Below, in pieces: positions 47,825 to 60,371 of a stretch of 64,000 nucleotides of DNA. A program made the position numbers and the translations under genes. The first letter of the stretch is position 1, and each line of letters starts with the position of its first letter. The notes below the pieces were generated by a model. It was given only the letters and a program-made list of their open reading frames with translations, searched no databases and was not told the DNA's origin. Source of the stretch: Tragulus kanchil (lineage: Eukaryota; Chordata; Mammalia; Artiodactyla; Tragulidae); NCBI GenBank assembly GCA_022376925.1, contig JAIOJX010000002.1, positions 134,984,831 to 135,048,830 of the forward strand. The letters run 5' to 3'.

Positions 47825-47945
47825 CTTAAATGGATTTATTTTTAACTGGAGGACAATTATTTTACAATGTTCCATTGATTTCTACCATATAGCAACATAA
47901 ATCATCCACAGGGACACATATGTCCTGTCCCTCTCGAACCTCCCT
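47825..47945 (-). mobile_element. Ruminant LINE 3'-end-like fragment
   Basis: ttaactggaggacaattattttacaatgttcc and ataaatcatccacagggacacatatgtcctg resemble a frequent ruminant LINE tail in reverse. The same tail appears in forward orientation near 58030-58110. BovB or L1 origin not decided. Confidence 0.5.
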
Positions 47946-48610
47946 CCCATTAATGCCTTTCATAGTAGCAAAGGTAGATTTGACCATAAGGAAATTTTCA
48001 TGTAAAACTCTCTGGGCCTGGAGCCTTTTTGAAAGTAGTTCTTTGACAGCATCTTTCCTGTGTTATTTGTTTATATCAGGCCTTTTTTGGGAGTCATTTC
48101 TGTTTCCTAGAAAATCACTCACTTCATAGAAACATATAAATGTTTTGGTGTAGAGTTGAAGAGTGTGATCGCTTAAAGCTTATGTTCTTCCAAGTCTGTC
48201 TTTTTTCCTCTCTAGTTTATCATTTTGTCTCCAACTGCATGTACAGTTGGGGCTGTTTTTTCCCAAGACTGTGCCACTGAGTTGTCTTTCAGCCTTCAGT
48301 TTTTCAGTTTTGAGGTTTCATCTCTTTCTGGGTTTTTATGTATTTTTTAAGAAGCTGGGAAAAGCTGTTTGAAGGCAGCTAGCCAAATGCATTTTGAGCA
48401 ACATGTTCTTTCTCTTGGGACTTTTTAACCCAGATTTAAAGTTTCATCTTGTTCAGGTTGGCAGGTTTTAATAGGAAGAAGTCCTTTTGAGCATCCCAGC
48501 ACATCCAGCAAAGGCACTAGTGTTCTCAGCAAAGTGTCACCTGCCAATGAAATTGACTAGCTTGCCACTCCAATTCTCACAGCCATTGAACAGCCACTGA
48601 AAAGGAAAAG

Positions 48611-50800
48611 TTCAAGAATGTATCCCTGTGGCAAAGAATTAGTTAAGTACAATCATCATATCAGGAGATTCCTCTGTATATAAACTCATTTCAAGTTCAG
48701 TGAGCTTGTGGAAAGCTGAAGCCCCTAATGCTGGATGAGTAAATGTTATTCATTCATATATTTCACACTCATTGAATATTTTCTCCAGGTAAGAAAGGCA
48801 TCTTGCTGATCTTAGACACACAAAACTGAAATGATGTGGCCCCTTTCCTCAGGCATTTAGGCTGTGAAGAAAATCCTTTCTTGGTTATGTGATTGCATGA
48901 GGTTGACTCATACCACTATTTTTTTTCTAACATCTGCAAACACAAAGTTTCTCCTTCAAAAACTACAAGAGTATCATGTTTACTGTAATCAATGAAATTA
49001 TCCAAACATAGAAAAAGAAGCAATAATATGTCCTGCTCAATTTGCACTCTGTCTCCACATTACCCCACTCTGAAGCAACCAGTGTTAACAGCTAGATATG
49101 TTTCCTCAACATCTTCTCCTTTCAACACACATGCATGCAATGAAAAAGGGAGGGAACTTTTATGCTTAAAATTGAATCACATGGCTGATATTAGCTGGTA
49201 CTTTCTTTGCTCCTTCAATGGGTATCAATCTAGGTCAACAGACACAAATCTAACTCAATCCTTTTAATAAGCTATATAATATTCCACAGGATAGAATCAC
49301 TTCAGTATTCAACCATTTCCCCATTGATGAGCATTCATCTTGCTTCCAGTTTTGTTTTTTTAGTTATTCTTACACATCTGCCACTATGTACAGGTGCTTT
49401 TATTTTTATAGGCTAGATTACCAAAAAGAGATTGGTAATAAGAGATTGACGGATAAAGGTATGGGTTTATAATCTTAATAGGTATTGACAGACTTGAAAA
49501 TCTTGAAAGATTTTAGCAAGTAGGGGGTGATTACCAGGCAAATATCATACCTATTAAAATGAAATACCGCTTGCACACACAAATTCAAAGATGTTTGACA
49601 GCAGACTCTCTAGAACCCGTTGGTTGGATGCACAAAATAGCCTTGAGCTGTGCACAGCCCTGGCTGTTGCCATCTCCACACCAGCCTCAGGGGGCCTCGT
49701 AGAATTGAATAAGTTTCAAGAATGTATCCCTGTGGCAAAGAATTAGTTAAGTACAATCATCATATCAGGAGATTCCTCTGTATATAAACTCATTTCAAGT
49801 TCAGTGAGCTTGTGGAAAGCTGAAGCCCCTAATGCTGGATGAGTAAATGTTATTCATTCATATATTTCACACTCATTGAATATTTTCTCCAGGTAAGAAA
49901 GGCATCTTGCTGATCTTAGACACACAAAACTGAAATGATGTGGCCCCTTTCCTCAGGCATTTAGGCTGTGAAGAAAATCCTTTCTTGGTTATGTGATTGC
50001 ATGAGGTTGACTCATACCACTATTTTTTTTCTAACATCTGCAAACACAAAGTTTCTCCTTCAAAAACTACAAGAGTATCATGTTTACTGTAATCAATGAA
50101 ATTATCCAAACATAGAAAAAGAAGCAATAATATGTCCTGCTCAATTTGCACTCTGTCTCCACATTACCCCACTCTGAAGCAACCAGTGTTAACAGCTAGA
50201 TATGTTTCCTCAACATCTTCTCCTTTCAACACACATGCATGCAATGAAAAAGGGAGGGAACTTTTATGCTTAAAATTGAATCACATGGCTGATATTAGCT
50301 GGTACTTTCTTTGCTCCTTCAATGGGTATCAATCTAGGTCAACAGACACAAATCTAACTCAATCCTTTTAATAAGCTATATAATATTCCACAGGATAGAA
50401 TCACTTCAGTATTCAACCATTTCCCCATTGATGAGCATTCATCTTGCTTCCAGTTTTGTTTTTTTAGTTATTCTTACACATCTGCCACTATGTACAGGTG
50501 CTTTTATTTTTATAGGCTAGATTACCAAAAAGAGATTGGTAATAAGAGATTGACGGATAAAGGTATGGGTTTATAATCTTAATAGGTATTGACAGACTTG
50601 AAAATCTTGAAAGATTTTAGCAAGTAGGGGGTGATTACCAGGCAAATATCATACCTATTAAAATGAAATACCGCTTGCACACACAAATTCAAAGATGTTT
50701 GACAGCAGACTCTCTAGAACCCGTTGGTTGGATGCACAAAATAGCCTTGAGCTGTGCACAGCCCTGGCTGTTGCCATCTCCACACCAGCCTCCAGGGGGC
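48611..50800. repeat. Tandem duplication D19
   Basis: Copy A is 48611-49695 and copy B is 49715-50800 (offset 1104-1105). Copy A drops one base close to its end (agcctcaggggg versus agcctccaggggg). The interior appears identical over about 1 kb. Confidence 0.95.
49258..49480 (-). mobile_element. Old L1-like LINE fragment (D19 copy A)
   Basis: tattccacaggatagaatcac, ccattgatgagcattcatcttgcttccag, ttagttattcttacacatctgcc follow a common mammalian L1 remnant pattern. Duplicate at about 50362-50584. Confidence 0.45.
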
Positions 50801-51310
50801 ACTGCTCTCAGAAAAGTAGAAACAGCGGCCAAGCCATTGGCCTCTGAGTCCTTTCCATGTATCAGCCAGCGCCTTAAGGGCACAGCTTTCATTTCACTTT
50901 TGCTGTTGTGGGAGACAGAGATACTGTCCATTACCATCCCCACTTTCTAGAAATGGAAACTTTGACGGAGCAAGTGGAGGTCATTTACTCAAAATCACCC
51001 ATCTAGAAGGTGGGGTAGTTGAGATCTGACTCCAGTTCTGCATGGGTCCAGGACCTGAGTTCTCCACCACCGTGTGGGATTTCCTCCCAGGATGCCATTG
51101 CTGACACTGTTTTATCTGAGACCCCCAATGATGAGAACTTTGACATTCACTTTGAACAGGCCAAGCTGTGTCTCCTGTTGGGAAGGAGGAACACAGCCAT
51201 GAGGCTGACCTCTAAGTAAGACTTCCTTATTCCAGGGGACCTGAGTGAGCAAGTGGGCTCCCAGGATGCTGGGTGGACATGTCTGTTTGCCCTGCCCACA
51301 ACTCCAAAAC

Positions 51311-51373
51311 AGCTCTCTCCTCCTTCTCTCTCTTCTCTCCTCTCCTCTGCTCCCACTCTTTCTTTTTCTTTCT
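51311..51373. repeat. Polypyrimidine tract
   Basis: Almost pure C/T run (ctctctcctccttctctctc...ctttctttttctttctc) of about 60 bases; mirror-like sections could take up triplex DNA. Confidence 0.7.
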
Positions 51374-51754
51374 CAAAACAGAGAACTGAAGCAACTGGGG
51401 ACATCTGACCTCTCTCCATTCTCTCATGATATCCAACAGACAGTCATGGCTCAAAGTATAGACTCAGGAGTCAGAATGACCTGGCTTGGGAACCAACCTG
51501 CTATCCATCCTTGAGCAAGTTTCATGAGATTCTCTAAGCCTCCTGGTCTTGCTGGCAGCATAACCTTCCCACCCAGCATCTTGTCTTGCCTATCATCTCC
51601 TTGGAGACCAGTCAGTGCCCATGCTTCTCAGTTTATAGGTCCTGAGGGAACGCACGTAATGCTGGGCCAATATGGATTCTCAGTATTTAAATTCAATGAT
51701 GTTTTATAGAAAGATGGAAAGCTAATAAGGGGAGAAGGGAAATGAATCCACCTT

Positions 51755-51898
51755 TGGGAGCCTATGTGTTAAGCACTGTCTTGGAACTTTATAACCATTG
51801 ACTCAATTCTTTGATGTAGGCGTCAGTATTCCCATTGTACCGAAGAGAAAACTGACACTCAACAGAGTCTGGACCATCTTGCTAGGACTACAGAGTAG
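51755..51898 (+). mobile_element. MIR remnant
   Basis: atgtgttaagcactgtcttgg, tcagtattcccattgtaccgaagagaaaactgacactca: a decayed MIR. Confidence 0.6.
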
Positions 51899-51909
51899 AA
51901 ATGATGGCA

Positions 51910-52125
51910 ATGGTCATGATAACTATTGTTTATTGAACATTGGCTGTGAGTAGGTACTATGTCAAGAACTTTGTACTCATTTAGGCCTAACAAAACCCAA
52001 ACCTGTAAACCCTATTATTATCCCCTTTTACAGATTGGAAAACCGAGGCCACCCAAAGATGAAATGGCTTTTCAAGGACACTCAGTAAGTGTGGGAAGCT
52101 CGGATTTGAACTAAGGAGTCTTTCT
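51910..52125 (+). mobile_element. MIR remnant
   Basis: taactattgtttattgaacattgg, taggtactatgtcaagaac, attattatccccttttacagattgg, ctcggatttgaac: near full-length MIR, next to another MIR in the same orientation. Confidence 0.75.
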
Positions 52126-53384
52126 GATTCCTTAGAAGGCTGTCTTGCCCTTTCTTTGGTTGTGAAGACCTTGATGGCAGTTACCCAAACTTAAACATTC
52201 ACCTTCTTGAACCATTTCTAAATGTAGTGTCATGCAACTGTTCTGAAGGCCAGGCCTTTGAAAGAAGGAACCAGATTCCATTCTATCCATCTGCATCCCT
52301 TCATCTTCTGAGGTGTGTGGGCATCACTTTCATGGCAAGATTCTGCATCCTGTCTCGTGGGCACACGTACCGTCTGTGCTTGGCACAGCCTGCTGCCTCC
52401 CTGGAACATCTGTGGCTCCCTACTACTGGGAGTGATTCTATTTTCCACACATCTCCGGCTCGTTAGAAAGCAAGGCTCCTCTTTGTTGGTAGATGTTTGC
52501 CATCTGAAGCTGAAACACTGCAAAATGATGATTGAGCTGATTCACACCAGGGGAGAGTCTTTGACACATAAACACACACACATGCATGAGACACTTAATT
52601 AGGGAAGACTGAGCTGGCACCTGGTCCAGGGGGTGCAGTAACTGTCCACCAAGGGCCATCCAGCTCCTGGTGACAGCTGAGGAACCAGAAGTTTTGCAAG
52701 CAGCAATGGTGGTCTTCCCCAGACAGGGCTGCTGTCCAAATGTCCCTGGGTCCCCCAACTCGCTGAAATGTCAGGGTCCTGGAGATGTACTCCGTCTCCA
52801 AAGGGAGTGAGAGAATGGAAATAAATAGCGCCCACCCCAGCAGACCCAGGGCTCTGCAGGGAGGAAAGAGCTTCCCCTCTGAACACGTCTTAGAACTTCC
52901 TCCACGTTCCTCCCAGAGTCCCCACTTCTGGTCTTTGGCCAAGTGCAGTCTTTAAAAATACACATTTGGCAAGAATCTGCAAAAAAAATCCCTTCAGATT
53001 GTTATGTGATGGTGGGGAAAAGACACATTTTTTTAAAACTCTAAAAAAAGCACCTTAGCATTTGTAGGCTTTTATAATTCTGAAACAGCTGAAATGCTAA
53101 AACTTTCAAGTTGGCAGCATTGAAACTGAAATCTGCAAAGCCCGTTCAACTTGACAAGGGTGGGAGCCTTGCATTACAGAGGAATTTGATGAAGCCTGTG
53201 GGCCTGAGCCATCAACACAACGGGTGGCCACCCACTCGAGGGGGACCCTTGTGCCTGGGTCCTTGCCTCCCTTCTGGCTTCCTGCAGAGCTCATGCTCAG
53301 GGGCTCTCTCCATTCCGTCCACCAAGGTGGCCCTGCTGTCCTCAGAGCAGCTGGGAACACAGCGTCACCATTAAGGATTCAGGT

Positions 53385-53605
53385 TTTGAAGCCAGATCAC
53401 CTGGGTTTGCTGATGCCATGATCTGTAAACTCTGGGACCTTATTCCAGTTGCTTGATTCTTCTGAGCCTCAGTTTGCTCATCTCTAAACTGGGGACAATA
53501 TCTATCTCATGATGTAACTCTCAATGAGTCATGTCTTGAAAGTGCCTTCGAGCAGTACCAAGAACATGGTAAATAAGGCTGGCTATTACTTATCAGCAGA
53601 GAAAA
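53385..53605 (-). mobile_element. MIR remnant
   Basis: Reverse MIR: gaagccagatcacctgggtttg, cttctgagcctcagtttgctcatctctaaactgggg, then gtaaataaggctggctattac. Confidence 0.75.
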
Positions 53606-54099
53606 TGCAACCACAAAGACATATTGGCGATTGTGGCTAAGAATGGTGGGAAGCCCAGGGCTAAGGAATTAGAGAAGTTTAGACTCTAGCCAGTCAGGGA
53701 TAAGGTTAGGACAAAAATCACTGCAGATTATAATCAAGACCTACTACTGTGTGTCAAATACCCGATGAGGATTCAAAGTTAATATTTAATATATTTCTTG
53801 ATTTATAATCTTCTTCCAGAAATAGCTTAAGGCATTTACTAGGTACACAACATAAGAAAAGATAGGTCCAACATTTTAATTGGACTAAGAAAAAATGGCC
53901 AAGAATGAGAGTAAAAGGCATCTCATAATGAAATACCTTCGTGGAAAAGTGGTTCATAAGGCTGCCTGTAAACCAGGCTTCATTGAACTAGGAGAAGGAC
54001 TAGGGGAAGCTTGGTCAAGTACATAGTTGCAGTATTCAGAATGCAGATAAAAACCTTTGGTCAACCCCCACCTGGGCTCCCAGACAGGCTCCGAGGCTT

Positions 54100-54270
54100 G
54101 CCCCTTTGCGAATTACTTTACCTCTCGGTGTTGGCATTTCTTCACCTGTCATGGGATAGTAAGTGTGGTCACAGGGTTATTTTGAGGGTAAATTGAAATA
54201 ATAGATGAAAAACATTTATCACTGTGCCAGCTGCTTAGCAAGTGTTCAATACATGGTTGCTAAAATGAAT
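54100..54270 (-). mobile_element. MIR remnant
   Basis: Reverse MIR: gaattactttacctctcgg, gtcacagggttattttgagggtaaa, gccagctgcttagcaagtgttcaatacatgg. Confidence 0.65.
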
Positions 54271-54300
54271 GAATTTCAGAATATATAGATACCTACCACT

Positions 54301-54487
54301 CTCTCTTAGTTCTGCTGGTAAAGAATCCACTTGCAATGCCGGAGACCTCAGCTCAATTCTTGGGTCGGGAAGAAGTGAACTGAGAAGTCTTGGAAAGGCG
54401 GCCCACTGCGGTATTCTTGCCTGGAGAATGCCATGGCTGGTCCATGGGTCACAAAGAGTTGGGCGTGACTGAGGGACTTTTACTTTC
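54301..54487 (+). mobile_element. Bov-tA SINE
   Basis: Forward Bov-tA with small losses: tctgctggtaaagaatccacttgcaatgccggagacc, ttgggtcgggaag, gcggtattcttgcctggagaatgccatgg, cacaaagagttgggcgtgactgaggga. Confidence 0.88.
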
Positions 54488-54629
54488 ACCACTCTTTTTG
54501 ATACCAAGATCAGACAGCACTGTCTGCCTTCCTAAGAGGATGCTTTTCACATCCCTAAACACAGTGTCCTCCTGGTGGGGGGATGGCAAAGTCCCCAGAG
54601 CCACAGCGCACAGCACTGAGAAGCACAGT

Positions 54630-54830
54630 GGACGTACAGGTTCAAGTCCTAGCTCTGCGTCTACTGGTGGGGAGACCTAGGACCTCCCACTTCACCTTCC
54701 TGAGACCAGGGTTCTACATCTGAAAATGGACATACTACTTTCCCTGTGGGCTGTTACAGAAATTAAATGAGATAATAATCGATTAGGTCTTTGGCATAGT
54801 TCGGGCGTATAGGTAGCACCCGGTGGCCAG
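54630..54830 (-). mobile_element. MIR remnant
   Basis: Reverse MIR: caggttcaagtcctagctctgcg, ttcctgagaccagggttctacatctgaaaatgg, gttacagaaattaaatgagataa. Confidence 0.65.
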
Positions 54831-54987
54831 ATGTCATTTGTGGCCGCTGTTGACAGCACTGTTTCATCTCTGCTGGTCTGGCTTCATCCTGCGGGGACAC
54901 CCGGAATACCTGGTAGGTGGGTGGTCTGCATATCCCGCCCTCCTTGCCGGGTGTCTCCTCTGTGTGATGAGGTACTTACAGGCTGCA

Positions 54988-55261
54988 TTTTCTTTTCTTT
55001 TCTTTTTTTTTTTTTGTAATTTTTGGCCTCTTTTATTGTATTTTATTTATGTATTTTCATCTATCTTTATTCTTTGGTCTTTGTGAGCCTTCCATCACAG
55101 TGGCCTCCCTTGTCACAGAGCACTGGCTCTGAGCGCATGCGCTCCAGAGCGCTGGCACCCAACTGGACACACCGACCCAGCCGTTCCTTGGCACGTGGCA
55201 TCTTCCCCGTGCCCCTTGCACTGTAAGGAGGACTCTACCCACTGGACCACCAGGGAAGTCC
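54988..55261 (-). mobile_element. CHR-type SINE with target-site repeat
   Basis: Reverse CHR: T-rich tail complement, ttcatctatctttattctttgg, ccttccatcacagtggcctcc, gagcgcatgcgctc, ggcacgtggcatcttcc, actctacccactggaccaccagggaagtccc. caggctgca at 54979-54987 and 55262-55270 is the target-site repeat. Confidence 0.9.
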
Positions 55262-55469
55262 CAGGCTGCAGTTTCTAGGCAACCGTTCAACTAGTTTATC
55301 TTGTCCACTGCGGACAACCATGTAGAGTTACATCCAGGGACGGGTAGAAAGATCCTTTAGGAGATGACGAGGTGACCTTAGAGGCCATCTGAATGCACGG
55401 CCTTTTCGGAGTCGTCCTTAGAATGATTGCGTTGAGGGAAGCCAAGACTGCAGAGTTGAGGTATTACCA

Positions 55470-55620
55470 CTTCACGGTTAGGTGTGTGCTTCTGCTACTT
55501 ACTGGCTGTGTGACCTGGGACAAGTTACTTAACCCCCCTGTGCCTCAGTTTCCTCATTGGTTAAACATAGGGGAGAGACAAGAGTAGCATCAGCCTCATA
55601 TTCTTAGCAGGAGTGAGCGG
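55470..55620 (-). mobile_element. MIR remnant
   Basis: Reverse MIR: ctgctacttactggctgtgtgacctgggacaagttacttaacc, ctgtgcctcagtttcctcattgg. One of the better preserved MIRs here. Confidence 0.8.
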
Positions 55621-55680
55621 AAGATGAGAACTGCAAGACGGCACAGGGGTGGAGGAAAGGGTTAAGGAGGTTGTACTTCG

Positions 55681-57904
55681 GAAGGGAGGCAGAATGGAGC
55701 TTCAGGGTGAGCCGAGGGAGAGGGAGACTTGGGTAAACGAGAGGTGGTTATTGATGAGGTGAGGACACGGGGGCGACAGACGAGACGGGCTCCTGGGCAC
55801 AGGTGGGGCGGATAATCGGGCACGCGGAGGTGGAGGCATTCAGGATGAGAAAGGTGGCAGCTATGTTTAGCGCTGGAAGGGAGGGATTTGAATATGCATG
55901 AACTGTCCTCCCGCGGTGCCAAACGGCTGGGTTTTCCAATCATTCCTCACAGAGAGTCATGAATGGGGAAACAGAGTCAGCAGGAATTCCCGGATCGGGG
56001 GCTGTCTTTGCCTAGTTTCTCCCAGGTTCTGGTCACTGGCTTCCTGCCTCGTCAGGGGACCAGAGAGGGGCCTTCCTTTCCTTTATCCAATGAAACTAGG
56101 CGTTTAGGGGCAGTGGATCGGCAGGGAGCTCCACATGGATTCCTTTTCCATGTGAAGGAGATCTGGTTTGGGGTTGTTGCTTGTACAAAACCAGAAATGG
56201 GGAAGGGTCCTGGCTCCCTTCCTGGCATCCTTCCTGGAGCTAGAATCCCCCACCTTTGCCTTCCTCTCCTCTACTTCATCCCTCCCCAGCCTCTCTCTTC
56301 TCTCCTTCTTCCTTTCCATCCCTCTTCTCCGGTTCCCTCTATCTCTCTCCCACAAATCTATATTCAGTTTCTGTCTTCCCAAAAGAAAAAGTGAGTAGGA
56401 GGACAAATTGTTTAAAAGCAATGCATCTATTTTAACAAAATGCTTTTTCCTTTGAGTCAGTCCTAAGAAATTTGGGTACCATCGAAGCCAGAATGAACCA
56501 AACAATGATCCTGAACAATGAAATGGATTCGACAAAAGGGGTTCACCTGCCTAGACAGGATGGGGAACAGGGGAGAACAGAGAAGATGTCACTCCAGTGT
56601 GTTGGAGAGGTAACCAAGCCAAGATATTTGATCCGAAGACCTAAAAGTCAGCAGGGGGAAAGTAAAACATCTATTTGATCGTTCGGGTGTCAAATCCATC
56701 CCATGTCAAACATCCTGCTCTTGGAAACATTTGTACGATTGCTTGAGACCTGACCTTTCACATCTTGGTCACCCTGGACCGTGGGTCCCCAAAGGAAGGG
56801 GGCAGAATGGAGCTTCAGGGTGAGCCGAGGAGAGGGAGACTTGGGTAAACGAGAGGTGGTTATTGATGAGGTGAGGACACGGGGGCGACAGACGAGACGG
56901 GCTCCTGGGCACAGGTGGGGCGGATAATCGGGCACGCGGAGGTGGAGGCATTCAGGATGAGAAAGGTGGCAGCTATGTTTAGCGCTGGAAGGGAGGGATT
57001 TGAATATGCATGAACTGTCCTCCCGCGGTGCCAAACGGCTGGGTTTTCCAATCATTCCTCACAGAGAGTCATGAATGGGGAAACAGAGTCAGCAGGAATT
57101 CCCGGATCGGGGGCTGTCTTTGCCTAGTTTCTCCCAGGTTCTGGTCACTGGCTTCCTGCCTCGTCAGGGGACCAGAGAGGGGCCTTCCTTTCCTTTATCC
57201 AATGAAACTAGGCGTTTAGGGGCAGTGGATCGGCAGGGAGCTCCACATGGATTCCTTTTCCATGTGAAGGAGATCTGGTTTGGGGTTGTTGCTTGTACAA
57301 AACCAGAAATGGGGAAGGGTCCTGGCTCCCTTCCTGGCATCCTTCCTGGAGCTAGAATCCCCCACCTTTGCCTTCCTCTCCTCTACTTCATCCCTCCCCA
57401 GCCTCTCTCTTCTCTCCTTCTTCCTTTCCATCCCTCTTCTCCGGTTCCCTCTATCTCTCTCCCACAAATCTATATTCAGTTTCTGTCTTCCCAAAAGAAA
57501 AAGTGAGTAGGAGGACAAATTGTTTAAAAGCAATGCATCTATTTTAACAAAATGCTTTTTCCTTTGAGTCAGTCCTAAGAAATTTGGGTACCATCGAAGC
57601 CAGAATGAACCAAACAATGATCCTGAACAATGAAATGGATTCGACAAAAGGGGTTCACCTGCCTAGACAGGATGGGGAACAGGGGAGAACAGAGAAGATG
57701 TCACTCCAGTGTGTTGGAGAGGTAACCAAGCCAAGATATTTGATCCGAAGACCTAAAAGTCAGCAGGGGGAAAGTAAAACATCTATTTGATCGTTCGGGT
57801 GTCAAATCCATCCCATGTCAAACATCCTGCTCTTGGAAACATTTGTACGATTGCTTGCGTAGACCTGACCTTTCACATCTTGGTCACCCTGGACGTGGGT
57901 CCCC
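55681..57904. repeat. Tandem duplication D20
   Basis: Copy A is 55681-56790 and copy B is 56793-57904 (offset 1112-1113). Copy A loses bases at its end (gcttgagacctg versus gcttgcgtagacctg). The unit carries no recognised SINE. Frames of 143 codons on both strands occur twice because of it and show no protein family. Confidence 0.94.
56261..56351. repeat. Polypyrimidine tract (D20 copy A)
   Basis: About 90 bases of almost only C and T in the forward strand; repeated at about 57373-57463 in copy B. Confidence 0.75.
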
Positions 57905-58024
57905 ATCCCAAGTCAGGAAGTCCCTCTTTAGTTACTGGATAGCACAGGGAGCCCAGCTTGGTGCTCTGCGGCAACCTAGAGGGGTGGGATGGAGTGGGAG
58001 GTAGGAGGAAGAGGACATGTGTAG

Positions 58025-58112
58025 ACTTGTGGCTGATTCATGTTGATCTATGGCAGAAACCAACACAGCACTGTAAAGCCATTATCCTCCAATTAAAAAT
58101 AAGTTAATGTAA
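58025..58112 (+). mobile_element. Ruminant LINE 3'-end-like fragment
   Basis: gtggctgattcatgttgatc, atggcagaaaccaacacagcactgtaaagccattatcctccaattaaaaataa: the usual tail of a ruminant LINE, opposite in strand to 47825-47945. Confidence 0.6.
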
Positions 58113-58384
58113 AGACAGGAAGAAAAAGAAGCCCTTCCTTGTCTTCTGGATTTAAAGATCTCAGAGCTGTCAGGAAAATATTGAAGTGTTTTCTGTTGGA
58201 AAAGTCAGAATCTTAGCTCTCGTCTCAGCTCTGCCTCTTAGCTCTGTGCTGTGAAATAAACCATGCCTTGGAGGCCCCTGCTCCCCTCTGTACACAATGA
58301 AAGGAATTAGACGAGGTGACCTCAAGAGTCCACTATGACCTTCAGTCTCTGGCTCTCTTTGACCTTGTCCCTTCACTCGACAGC

Positions 58385-58545
58385 CAGCTAAGAGTGTCAT
58401 CTGTGGAAGCACATTGGCAGCATTCATATCCTGCCCCTGTCTCTGGCAGCTGTGACTCTGCACATTACTTTTAACTCCCAGAGTCCTCAGTTTCCTTATC
58501 TGTAAAATGGATAACACTATGGTTGCCCACTTTTCTCCCCATTCC
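58385..58545 (-). mobile_element. MIR remnant
   Basis: Reverse MIR: gactctgcacattacttttaactcc, agtcctcagtttccttatctgtaaaatgg. Confidence 0.7.
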
Positions 58546-59604
58546 ATTCAACAAAGCATACAGGAAGCAACCGAGTAAGAATAGAACCTACCCTGATTTA
58601 TAAAAATAAAAGGTACATCCCTTGCACATTTCAGAACTTAGGCTGTTATTGGCAATAAGATTGCTGTGATGCCCTCTGCAATTGACAGGTAAATATTCTG
58701 CCACTGAGATTTGCTGGCTCCTCTGATCTGGTTCCATTTCAGTTTCACTTGAGAAAGCTGAGGACCAGAGGGGCCCAACAACCTGCCCGGCATCAGTCAA
58801 CAGATGTTTTCAAGTGCCTGCTGAAAATACCAAGGGACATCTAGAAAGGGGACGTCCTCTCTCACTCCTAGACTCTTGCATGTGGCTCTGGGACTCATAC
58901 TGGAAACATGACAGGTGGAGAAAAAAAACCAACAACAAACCAAACCCTTGAATCAAGAGCTTTTCCATCCTCCTGCCTCGTATCCCCATCCATCTGATCT
59001 ACAGCCCCTTCTTCCGCTGCAGCGAAGTGCTCTCATAGAAAACTGCTTTTGCCTTATCTCCTTTCTGAGAAAATTTGTGGTTTCTGAAAAGATGTAGTCT
59101 TCTCACAAGCTCAGTGTGCACCTGATTGTAGATGCAGGAACAAGAAGGCAAATCTGGGTAGTAAAATTGCTTCCTTTTACTTATCTGCAAACTTCACTTA
59201 GAGAGGACATCAGAAGAATACACCAGAATATCTTCCCTCCAGGCAGCTGGGCCCACATCCTCTTGGCTTGGGAACAAGAAATCCCCTTTATTAGTCAGTG
59301 TGAAGGGACATAACACCATCCCTGTTGGCAACAGAGCCCTCCTGTGCCAAAGCCCCAGGGTTCCCAGCCGCTGTTCATTAATGCTGCCCACAGGCTGTGG
59401 GAGAAGTCCGTCTGGTCTGGCGAGCAGAAGGTCCAGGTTCTGGGGCACTGGAGGAGATAATTGTCTTTATAGCCAGGGGATGCTTGGCAGGGAGGTCCAG
59501 TGACTTTATACATTTCCCTGAACGTCTAGGCAGATGATAGGGATGCAACCATATTGTCCTTAACTCCTGGCAAAACAAACAAATGAAAGATATTTTAGAA
59601 GCAG

Positions 59605-59775
59605 TGTGCTCTGGCAGAAATGACCGTGTGGAGTCGAGACCTGGGCATCTTTCCACTTACGAGTCCTGTGCTGCTTTACCTGGCAAAATTAAATAGATGA
59701 TCCTTGCCCTGTGTATTTCCCAGGGTTGTTATGAGAATTAAATGAGATGCCAGGTATTAAAAGATTGGGGAAAAC
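59605..59775 (-). mobile_element. MIR remnant (D21 copy A)
   Basis: Reverse MIR: gtggagtcgagacctgggc, cccagggttgttatgagaattaaatgagatgcc. Duplicate at about 60711-60881. Confidence 0.65.
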
Positions 59776-60371
59776 ATATTGCACTTCTGTGTTTATTCAA
59801 ATAATGGATGCTGAGTGCTCACGCGACGCCAGGAGTTGGACATAGGTGTGCTAAGTGGTACCTGCTCATACCTCCAGGAGGGGAAAGGCAGGTCTGCCCT
59901 GCAGCTGAGGAATGGGCTTTCTGGAGCGCCCTCCAGAGGCCAAACCCTAGTCCTCCACTTGCCAGGTTTGTTGGAAATACAGTTTTTCCCCCTTGGGCGT
60001 CTTCCTAAGTCTACAGGTTGCTTATTGAGGTCCAGTCACCTGGCTTTCTCCAGACTTGCAGCCTGAACTAAAGCCCAGATGTGCTCCCTGGAGGCAAGAG
60101 TGGGTCACAGCTGCCACCTGAGATGCCAGCGTCAAAATGGACCTCCGTGCAGCCAAGCCACCCAGCCTGCTGTGGGAGGGGAAAAGTCCCTGGGAGATTC
60201 TCAGCTTGCTGCTCCTGGTACCAACGGCAGCTAGAGCTCAGTCTCCAGAGATGGTGCCATTTCTACTCAGGCTGCTCTGATCCTTTAAGGTGTGAATAAA
60301 AAAGATAAAATGAAAAGAAAAAAAAATGCTGACTGCTACTGAGTGATTTAGCAATTTAGAAACTGGGTATT

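Larger units (their letters stand above)
50801..55680. other. Longest stretch free of the backward jumps
   Basis: About 4.9 kb not duplicated. It holds several MIRs, a Bov-tA and a CHR SINE (listed separately). The block 52.13-53.38 kb has no repeat I recognise and no convincing exon. The 66-codon frame at 51019-51219 has no recognisable protein family. Confidence 0.55.

Noticed and set aside
51019..51219. 66-codon frame with an acidic, protein-like stretch
   Set aside because: No family recognised, no supporting splice sites of clear quality, and chance frames of this size are common in this window.
55963..57647. 143-codon frames on both strands around the polypyrimidine tract
   Set aside because: Low-complexity, overlapping in opposite strands, no domain, no promoter or splice logic, and present twice only because of D20.
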